Shown: piece after piece, positions 7,691 through 14,900 of the stretch
Layout of the letters: every line of letters begins with the position of its first letter
Numbering within the stretch: the stretch's first letter is position 1
NCBI GenBank assembly: GCA_910588295.1
Contig: CAJUQO010000025.1
Location: 1-32,208 of the forward strand
DNA: 32,208 bases
Direction of reading: 5' to 3'
Source of the DNA: an uncultured Lachnospiraceae bacterium
Lineage (GTDB): Bacteria > Bacillota > Clostridia > Lachnospirales > Lachnospiraceae
Position numbers and translations under genes: made by a program
Notes under the pieces: generated by a model
The model's input: only the letters and a program-made list of their open reading frames with translations
The model's database searches: none
Told to the model about the DNA's origin: nothing

Positions 7691-8704
7691 ATGCAGAAAG
7701 GTACGAGGACGCTGGCCTATGACCGGCCGGTTTATTTTAACGGCGAGGGCTCGGTGGTCGGCCAGAAAGAGGGGGAGGGCCCGTTGGGGAAATTGTTCGA
7801 CATTGTGAAGGACGATCCCATGGCGGGGAAGGACACCTGGGAAGAGGCGGAGAGCGAACTTCAGGTTGAGGCGGTACAGACCGCGTTGAAAAAGGCGGGA
7901 CTAAATAAGAAGGATATCCGGTTCCTTTTTGCCGGGGATCTGCAGGCCCAGAGTGTGGCCAGTTCTTTTGGACTCAGCCAGTTGGAGATCCCTCATTTCG
8001 GCGTGTTCGGAGCCTGCTCCACCATGGGAGAGACTTTGATTCTGGGCAGCATGACCATTGCGGGAGGCTTTGCGGACTACACGATGGCCGTGACCTCCAG
8101 CCATTTTGCCAGCGCGGAGAAGGAATTTCGGTTTCCCCTGGAGTACGGCAACCAGAGGCCCCTGTCGGCCAGCTGGACGGTGACGGGCAGCGGCGCCTGT
8201 GTGCTGGGAAAGAGGAAGGGTTCGCTGGGGATCACGGCCTGTACGCCGGGGAAAATCGTGGATTACGGCCTGAAGGATTCCTTTAATATGGGGGCGTGTA
8301 TGGCCCCGGCCGCAGTGGACACCCTGCTGGCCCATTTCGAGGATATGGGCTGCGGGCCGAAATATTACGACCGGATCTTTACCGGGGATCTGGGCGTGGT
8401 AGGCAGCCAGATCCTGGAGGAGAAGCTGGGCGAGAAGGGATACGATCTGGAGCGGGTTCATCAGGACTGCGGCGTGATGATGTATGATATAGATAAACAG
8501 GACGTCCATGCGGGGGGCAGCGGCTGCGGCTGCGCGGCCACGGTGCTCTGCGCGTATATCCTGCCGGAGATGCGGGCCGGGACGTGGGAGAGGGTGCTCT
8601 TTGTGCCCACGGGGGCGCTGCTCTCCAAAGTCAGCTTCGCCGAGGGGCGCACGATTCCGGCTATCGCCCATGCGGTGCGGATCGAGCGGATGAAAGAGAA
8701 ATGA
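7691..8704 (+). CDS. spoVAD: Stage V sporulation protein AD
   Basis: SpoVAD is part of the SpoVA channel of the spore inner membrane that takes up dipicolinic acid during sporulation and releases it at germination; in Bacillus it is the soluble subunit that binds dipicolinate. The 337-aa length matches the family. Text typical of it includes the N-terminus (TLAYDRPVYFNGEGSVVG), the thiolase-like core FGVFGACSTMGETL and the tail HAGGSGCGCAATVLCAYILP. GGAGG lies just upstream of the ATG at 7691. An upstream in-frame Met at 7616 has no ribosome site. spoVAE follows after 13 bp. spoVAC, normally upstream, is not in the window. Confidence 0.95.
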   Translation: MQKGTRTLAYDRPVYFNGEGSVVGQKEGEGPLGKLFDIVKDDPMAGKDTWEEAESELQVEAVQTALKKAGLNKKDIRFLFAGDLQAQSVASSFGLSQLEIPHFGVFGACSTMGETLILGSMTIAGGFADYTMAVTSSHFASAEKEFRFPLEYGNQRPLSASWTVTGSGACVLGKRKGSLGITACTPGKIVDYGLKDSFNMGACMAPAAVDTLLAHFEDMGCGPKYYDRIFTGDLGVVGSQILEEKLGEKGYDLERVHQDCGVMMYDIDKQDVHAGGSGCGCAATVLCAYILPEMRAGTWERVLFVPTGALLSKVSFAEGRTIPAIAHAVRIERMKEK

Positions 8705-8717
8705 GGAGGGTGTGATG

Positions 8718-9077
8718 ATGATGGATTATATAATTGCGTTTCTCGTGGGCGGCGCGATCTGCGCCCTGGTGCAAATCCTGCTGGATAAGACGAAGCTGAT
8801 GCCGGGCCGGGTCATGGTGATCCTGGTGTGTTCCGGCGCGGTGCTGGGGGCTTTGGGGATTTACGATATGTTCCAGGATTTTGCCCATGCCGGTGCGTCG
8901 GTGCCTCTGTTGGGCTTCGGAAACGTGCTCTGGACGGGCGTAAAAGAGGCCGTGGACGAGCAGGGCTTTATCGGGCTGTTCCTTGGCGGTTTCAAAGCGG
9001 GGGCCGCGGGAACCAGCGCGGCGTTGATCTTTGGCTGGCTGGCCAGCGTGATCTTCCAGCCGAAGATGCGGAAATAA
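8718..9077 (+). CDS. spoVAE: Stage V sporulation protein AE
   Basis: A small integral membrane subunit of the SpoVA dipicolinate channel, 119 aa from the chosen start, with three hydrophobic segments (about residues 3-20, 31-50 and 93-112) and the family text GASVPLLGFGNVLWTGVKEA. Four in-frame starts are crowded together (GTG 8712, ATG 8715, 8718 and 8721); I chose 8718 because AGGAGG ends 8 nt before it. Co-transcribed with spoVAD and followed by a terminator at 9120. It matches the SpoVAE(B) type found in Clostridia. Confidence 0.93.
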   Translation: MMDYIIAFLVGGAICALVQILLDKTKLMPGRVMVILVCSGAVLGALGIYDMFQDFAHAGASVPLLGFGNVLWTGVKEAVDEQGFIGLFLGGFKAGAAGTSAALIFGWLASVIFQPKMRK

Positions 9078-9119
9078 GCGGTATTAATTGTTTATAAAAT
9101 ATGGAGATTTATAAGACGA

Positions 9120-9155
9120 GGGGAGTATTCTGATAGCGCGGGATACTCCCCTTGT
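9120..9155 (+). terminator. Terminator of the spoVA genes
   Basis: GGGGAGTAT (9120-9128) pairs with ATACTCCCC (9143-9151) in a perfect 9-bp stem with a 14-nt loop, followed by TTGTT. It lies 43 bp after the spoVAE stop. Confidence 0.7.
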
Positions 9156-9245
9156 TACGGTGGAAAATGGGTGCAGGAGAAAAAGCCCTGTCAAAAGGCT
9201 TGAGGATTCCGGGATAATGCAAGAATACAAAGGAGGCCCTTAAAA

Positions 9246-9284
9246 ATGAGGACATACGGGTTTATCGTAGAACAGGCCGCGTAA
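9246..9284 (+). CDS. Possible 12-codon leader ORF
   Basis: An AAAGGAGG ribosome site (9230-9237) stands 8 nt before an ATG that opens a 12-codon frame, MRTYGFIVEQAA, ending in TAA at 9282-9284. The last two sense codons and the stop lie inside the first arm of a 14-bp hairpin (9276-9313). A ribosome at the stop would therefore melt or block the hairpin, as in transcription attenuation. No run of a single amino acid codon points to a regulator. It could also be the remnant of a longer gene or chance. Expression is unproven. Confidence 0.35.
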   Translation: MRTYGFIVEQAA

Positions 9285-9313
9285 GATGTTTTTGCACAGA
9301 CATCTTACGCGGC
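9276..9313 (+). terminator. 14-bp hairpin, terminator or attenuator
   Basis: GCCGCGTAAGATGT (9276-9289) pairs without mismatch with ACATCTTACGCGGC (9300-9313) across a 10-nt loop, and TTTGAT follows. The stem is long and GC-rich at the base. It stands between the short leader ORF and the promoter at 9327, so it may insulate the next gene or end the leader transcript. Confidence 0.6.
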
Positions 9314-9326
9314 TTTGATATTCGGG

Positions 9327-9355
9327 TTGTTTTTCGGGGGTGGTCTGGTTATAAT
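9327..9355 (+). promoter_or_regulatory. Promoter of the glycerophosphotransferase-like gene
   Basis: TTGTTT (9327-9332), 17 bp, TATAAT (9350-9355). The start codon is 32 bp downstream with AAGGAG between. The -10 box is perfect and the -35 box is fair. Confidence 0.6.
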
Positions 9356-9387
9356 AAAAGCATAGCGAATACATAAGGAGCAAGACC

Positions 9388-10755
9388 ATGAGACAAGCAC
9401 AGAAAAAACAGGTAGAAGATTATGTGGCGCTGCTGAGCAGGGCCCACAGTGCGATAAAGATAGCGTTGAAGGCGAGGAAATGGGACGGAGCCATGGAGCT
9501 TTTGACCCAGTGCCAGGAGGGAGCCATCCTGGCGGGAAATTTGATCGAAGAAGCCCAGGGGGAGGAATTTGTGACTATAAGGCTTCTGGAGGATTACTGC
9601 GAGCTGGTCTATCAGTTCCATGATAAGCTTCGGCAGGGGCGGTACGTGGACGGCAGCCAGGCGCATAAAAGTCTGCACAGAGCCATGGTTCAGATCAAAA
9701 ACAGCGTGGAAAAAGATATTCCGGTGCGCATGGAGGCGGTGTTTCTCCCCTATAAAGCATCCATGTGGGATTCCCTGGAGAGCGTGTGGAAGGCGGCGGA
9801 TGAGGATCCCGACTGCGACGCCTATGTGATCCCGATCCCCTACTACGATAAAAACCAGGACGGCAGCTTTGGGGAGATGCATTATGAGGGAGACCAGTAT
9901 CCGGATTATGTGCCCATCACGGCTTATGATGAGTTTGATTTCCAGTCCCATCATCCCGATATGATATTCATTCACAACCCCTACGACCAGTATAATTATG
10001 TGACCAGTGTGGATCCGTTCTTTTACTGTCCCAATCTGAAAAAGTATACGGACAAGCTGATTTACATCCCTTATTTTGTGCTGTGGGATTTTAAGCCTGA
10101 CGATAAAAACGCTGTGGAGAGTATGCGCCATTTCTGCACCACCCCGGGGGTGATCCACGCGGACAAGGTGATCGTTCAGTCAGAGGACATGCGTCAGGTG
10201 TATATTGATGTCATGACCGAGGAGACGGGGGGGAATACCAGGAGCTACTGGGAGGAGAAAATCTTGGGGATCGGCTCACCGAAATTTGACCGGGTATTGA
10301 GCGCCCAGGGAGAGGAGCAGGAGATACCGGAGGAATGGCAGAGCGTCATTGAGAAACCCGGCGGCGGCCGAAAGAAAATCATCCTGTATAACACCAGTGT
10401 GGCGGCTCTTTTGCAGTATGAGGACAAAATGCTGGCAAAGATGCGGGATGTATTCCGGGTGTTTAAGGAGAACCGGGAAGAGGTGGCCCTGCTGTGGCGC
10501 CCCCATCCGCTGATCAAAGCCACCATTGCCTCCATGCGTCCTGCTCTGTGGAAGGATTATGAGCTGCTGCGGATGGAATATCTGGCGGAGGGCTGGGGCA
10601 TTTATGATGACACGCCCGATGTGGACAGAGCCATTGCCATCAGCGACGGGTATTATGGGGATGGAAGCTCTCTGGTGCAGATGTATCAGAAGACGGGGAA
10701 ACCGGTGATGATCCAGGATGTGGATATACGGGAGTATGAGGAAAATGAGGCGTGA
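9388..10755 (+). CDS. CDP-glycerol glycerophosphotransferase-like protein
   Basis: A 455-aa cytoplasmic protein with a helical N-terminal half (to about residue 110) and a C-terminal half resembling the GT-B fold of CDP-glycerol glycerophosphotransferases, which build teichoic acid-like polymers. Shared marks are GIGSPKFDRVL (about 293-303, compare the family GxPRxD), IILYNTSVAALL, LLWRPHPL (about 368-375) and SDGYYGDGSSLVQMYQKTGK (about 419-438, in the place of the family DYSS...KP motif). There is no membrane segment. AAGGAG precedes the ATG. Polyol-phosphate transfer is inferred from these motifs; the acceptor and donor are unknown. It stands alone behind its own promoter. Confidence 0.6.
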   Translation: MRQAQKKQVEDYVALLSRAHSAIKIALKARKWDGAMELLTQCQEGAILAGNLIEEAQGEEFVTIRLLEDYCELVYQFHDKLRQGRYVDGSQAHKSLHRAMVQIKNSVEKDIPVRMEAVFLPYKASMWDSLESVWKAADEDPDCDAYVIPIPYYDKNQDGSFGEMHYEGDQYPDYVPITAYDEFDFQSHHPDMIFIHNPYDQYNYVTSVDPFFYCPNLKKYTDKLIYIPYFVLWDFKPDDKNAVESMRHFCTTPGVIHADKVIVQSEDMRQVYIDVMTEETGGNTRSYWEEKILGIGSPKFDRVLSAQGEEQEIPEEWQSVIEKPGGGRKKIILYNTSVAALLQYEDKMLAKMRDVFRVFKENREEVALLWRPHPLIKATIASMRPALWKDYELLRMEYLAEGWGIYDDTPDVDRAIAISDGYYGDGSSLVQMYQKTGKPVMIQDVDIREYEENEA

Positions 10756-10779
10756 TGGAAACTGCGTATATGCGGCAAT

Positions 10780-11388
10780 GTGGAAGGGTCAAAGAGCAAA
10801 ACTTTTCTGCAGATCATAAGCCATACAGATAATGACGATCATACCTTTAACCGTATCTACCGGTATGATAATAAGAAGAAAAAGCTTGTGCCGGCCCTGG
10901 ATTTGTATAATGGCGGGCTGAGTACGGCTGAGGATGTGGTCAAAGCGACAGGCAAGGAGATCCAGATCCGTCACAGGCTGCAGCCCGAGGAGACGGGATG
11001 GATCAACTGGAAGTTTACGTATACATATAAAAAAGGAATATTTAAGCTGAAATCTTCCACAGCCAGTGTAAAGAGCAGCCTTGGCCGGATGGCGGCGGGT
11101 CAGGATGATTACGGGAAATATTTTGAGAAAAATCAGTTTATAGCGGCCAAGCCGCTTACATTCTACACAGACACCAGCCTGAACAAAACGGCTTTTACGG
11201 CCCGGAAGCAGGATAAGCTGACATTGAAAAAAATAAAGGTCAGCGGCAGCAGGGTGTATTTGCAGTTCCAGAAGGGAAAGAAAACCGGCTGGCGGAGGGC
11301 AAATCAGTCAGATGTCTATAATTTCAAATCTTCGGATCCGGCGTCCACAGGATGGTTTTACGGCGTGTTTAACCGACTGGCAGGTTAA
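10780..11388 (+). pseudogene. Probable truncated SH3-like secreted protein remnant
   Basis: A 202-codon frame that lies in the same frame as the preceding gene, just past its TGA (10753-10755). The only start candidate is a GTG at 10780 with no ribosome site. The C-terminal part (KPLTFYTDTSLNKTAFTARK, then VYLQFQKGKKTGWRRA) resembles the SH3-like repeats at the end of secreted proteins in Lachnospiraceae, and the middle (RYDNKKKKLVPALDLYNGGL) fits the preceding domain of such proteins. A signal peptide, which these proteins need, is absent. The likely reading is that the 5' part was deleted and the rest abuts the upstream gene. An alternative is a small cytoplasmic protein with a weak start. 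A strong terminator follows. Confidence 0.5.
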
Positions 11389-11405
11389 GGAAAACAGGGA
11401 AGAGG

Positions 11406-11447
11406 ATGCCGGGCCGCGGTGGGGAATCGGAGGCCCGGCATTTTTTT
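11406..11447 (+). terminator. Intrinsic terminator with perfect stem and T-run
   Basis: ATGCCGGGCC (11406-11415) and GGCCCGGCAT (11432-11441) form a perfect 10-bp stem around a 16-nt loop, followed by a run of T to 11447. It ends the unit before it and lies only 24 bp upstream of the start of the next gene. Confidence 0.85.
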
Positions 11448-11470
11448 GGCCACGCCATGGAGGAAAGGGC

Positions 11471-11890
11471 ATGTCATTTACTATATATGTGAGAATGAAG
11501 AAACTGGGAAAGCAAAGGAGCCGGGATCTGCAGACGGTTCCCTTTGTCCTGGAAAAAAGACCGGATACCGTGCGGGAGCTGCTGGCAGGCCTGACGGAGC
11601 TGGGGGTGAGGGCGTACAACGCAAGAAAAGACGAGGGACAGGTGCTGGCCTTTCTGACAAAGGAGGAGATCGACGGACAGGCCGCCCGTGGGAAGGTGTC
11701 CTTCGGGCTGCGCGGCGGGAAGGATGCCGTGGAGGAGGATGCCGTGGAAAATACTTTCCGGTGTTTTGAAGACGGTATTTACCGGGTATTTGCCGGGGAG
11801 GATGAGCTTACGGCACTGACGGATGCGATACCCTGGACAAAGGATCTGGTATTTACGTTTGTCAGGCTGACTATGCTGGCCGGGTGGTAA
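11471..11890 (+). CDS. Unknown 139-aa protein paired with the DUF4132 gene
   Basis: I do not recognise the family. From the ATG at 11471 (GGAGG 7 nt upstream) the protein is 139 aa, soluble and charged, with an N-terminal beta-rich start (SFTIYVRMKKLGKQ) and an end rich in hydrophobics (DLVFTFVRLTMLAGW). It contains ELGVRAYNARKDEGQVLAFL and CFEDGIYRVFAGEDEL. A longer frame extends back to 11312 but crosses the terminator and is not needed. The giant DUF4132-type gene starts 33 bp later, so the two are probably translated from one mRNA and may act together (inference from position). The promoter is not apparent. Confidence 0.7.
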   Translation: MSFTIYVRMKKLGKQRSRDLQTVPFVLEKRPDTVRELLAGLTELGVRAYNARKDEGQVLAFLTKEEIDGQAARGKVSFGLRGGKDAVEEDAVENTFRCFEDGIYRVFAGEDELTALTDAIPWTKDLVFTFVRLTMLAGW

Positions 11891-11923
11891 TCCGGGCATA
11901 TATACAGGAGGAAGGAAAAACAT

Positions 11924-14900
11924 ATGGCGGAATTTACCTATCAGACGAGAAGAAAGCTGAGCGAGACATGGGTTGCCGGTATCGGAGAAAAAGGGAAGGG
12001 ACTCTCCAAAGAGGAAAAGGAACTGCTGCCGGATCTCTATTACTATACAATGCCTCGGGACGTCTGCGATACTATGCGGCAGCTTTTGCGGAGCGGGAAA
12101 TACAAAACGTTAAGTGAGCTGTATAAGAAACGGTTCAAAAACGTGGTGGCGGTCTGCGTTTCCGGGGAGCGGCGGGAAGAATTTTATTACGCGCTGGACG
12201 AGATGAACGCCTATCAGATGACGGCGGGATGGTTCCGAAGAAGCCTCCGCTCCGACAGCTATGTGCCCTTTGTGGATCAGAGCGTCCAGCTGTTGCGGGC
12301 CTATGCGAAGCTGGCATTTTACGGCGGGGATCTGGCGGATATTCTGACAGGGAATGTGGAGCCGGAGATCTACGACCATGCCCGGAACGAGTACTTTGCC
12401 TATGCGGGGATCCTGGCGGCCCAGATTGACCGGGGCGAGGAGAAGACGATCCGAGCGGTGAAGGATATTCTCTTCGGCGAGGGCAATACGGCCATGCTGA
12501 GCCATGAGATGATCCGGGGCATCGTGATGGGGAAGAATGAGGAGTTGTACGACGACCTGGGCAAGTTCCTGCTGGCGGCCAGGCTCCAGGAAGGAGCCCG
12601 GCAGGCGGTCTGCGAGACTATGGACGCGGGGCGGCCGGAGGCGTTTCTCCGCCTGTTTTCCGTGATCGAGGAGAACGACTTGATCCGCTATTCTTCTGTC
12701 AAACGGGCGGTCAGCACCTGGATCGGGATCTTTAATGAAAAGAGCGTGGACAGGATCAGCGACAAGCTGCTGCGCCTGATGGGGCGGTGTCTGCGGGAAC
12801 CGGCGTTTCTTGATGAACAGCTTGCGACAAACGATGCCGTTGCGATCAGCTGCGCCCTCTGGGCGAAAGGTTTTTACGATGCGGGGGACGCCGTTGATGC
12901 GGTTATCCGCCTGATCTGCCGGGGAACCCGGCAGCAGAAGATGACGGCCTCCTATTTCAGTTATTCCCTGCAGGATGAGAAGCTGAGAATGCAGGTGTCC
13001 AAGGAAGCGATCCTCTCCGCGCCGGAGGATCTGGAATTCGTGGCCTGTTTTATGCCGGGATTTATGGCTTCGGCAAATTCCCGTTTTTACAGTCTGGTTA
13101 AGGAGGAGAGCAGCAGCGTCTATTCTATCCGGGATGCGAAGGTCATCCGCCCGAAAAGAATGGAGATGACGGAGTTCTTTGCGGACGCTGGGGAGGCGGA
13201 GCGTTTTTACGGATTGTTAAAGGACATTCTGGGGCGGCTTCCGAAAAAGGGGCTGACGATTGCGCCCTGTATCTTCCCCTGGCATCAGGTGGCGATGACC
13301 CCGTCGGATGTTGCCATCCGGCTCGGCCTGATCGCGTGGATGTTGCAGCGGGAGGAGCTCCTGGATGAGGCCGCGGGCTGGATTCCCCTGATCGGGCAGG
13401 GCGGCAGCTACAGCGGTATGCCTAGGGCCGCCGCGGCCAGGGTGCTGCTCTACCGTCCTGCGTCCGGGGTGAGGAAAAAGGTTCTTTTTGAGCTTTTGCA
13501 TAATCCGGAAGAGTACACCAACCAGACGGCCCACTGTCTCGTGGAGGATATGGAGCTGTCGGCGGAGGATTACATTCAGATCGAGAAAAATCTGAAATAT
13601 AAGAAAGGACGGGCGGGGACGCTGGCCCTGCTGCGCAGACAGGACAAAAAGGAGCTGACGGCCTGTATCGGCAGACTGCTGGCGGCAAAATACGAAGAAT
13701 GCCATATGGGCGCCCTGGATCTGGCCTTGCAGCTGAAAAAAGAGGATGCGGAGAGCTTTGCGGAGGTTCTTCCCCATCTTCGGGAGTTTTCGGATCCCAC
13801 CGGAAAGGAGCAGGTGCTTCTGGAGGAACTTTTGGGGGCGGAGAGCGAGGCCCAGGATATTTTGAATACCCCGGGCTACGGCTTGTATGATGTGGAGAAG
13901 GACTGGGTACTGCCGCCGGTGGATGTGGATGAAAACGAGGCGTCAGGGCTCTTTACCTGCGGGGAGGAGGCGTGCATCCGCGTGTTTAAAAAGCTGGATG
14001 CGCTGATCGACCAGAACCGCGAGCTCTCCTACAAGACGGCGTGGAACGAGGATGCGGTGCTGGGAGCCGGGCTGGAGAAATGCCGCTGGACGCACACAGA
14101 TCCCACGCTGGAGCCTCTGGATGCCTATCCGTTCCGGGAAATATGGGAAAAATTTTACAAAGAAGAGATACGCACGCCTGAGCTTTTGCTGGAGGTGGAG
14201 CTTTACCGGCAGTGTATGGATAGCCGGAATTATTATGAGCAGAATCTCAAGCTCTATAAAAAGGTATTCGGCAGCGGTATGCTGAAAAAACCGCCTTTTT
14301 CGAATCTGGTACTGGGCCTGACCTATGGCGCCCAGGTGCGGAAGATTCTGGCCGCGCTCTCTGAGCAGTATGTCCCGGAGGAGCTGGAGGCCCATATGGG
14401 TCTGCGGGGAATTGCGAAACTGCTTTCCGTGCTGGATACCTCCAATGATCTGTTTACCGTGCAGACCAAGAGCTGGAACGGGCAGGTCGAGACGTATACG
14501 GAGCGGGCGGCGGCCCTTCCGATCTTTGCGGATATGTGTTTCTGGCTTTCAAAGGCCGGGGAGAAAGACTGGGGAAGCGCCTTTACCCTTAGGTTCCGTC
14601 TGCAGCAGTATTACCGGAAACAGAAGGACAGGGAAAAGAAACCCTATTATGCTTACAACAGCAGCCGGGATGGTTATCTGAACCTTTCGGACTATGTACA
14701 GTGTTATGTGCGGGGCGTATGGGACAAGGATCTGTTTTACAAAGCAGTGTTTACGTTCCTTACCATATCCAGTATCCTGGAGCCGGTCAGCACGGTGGAA
14801 CAGAAAGGAGCCGTATCATCCCGGAAGGCCAGGGTTGGCGCTCTGCATGCGTTTTTCGGCTCGGGAGCAATCAAACCCGTCGACGGAAAATATCGTTTTG

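Noticed and set aside
10755..10832. 25-codon frame starting ATGGAAACTGCG at the end of the glycerophosphotransferase-like gene
   Set aside because: It overlaps the stop as TGATG but encodes no recognisable peptide and ends quickly.
13217..14395. Long minus-strand frames inside the DUF4132 gene
   Set aside because: Shadows of the GC-rich third positions of the plus-strand gene; no ribosome sites or motifs.
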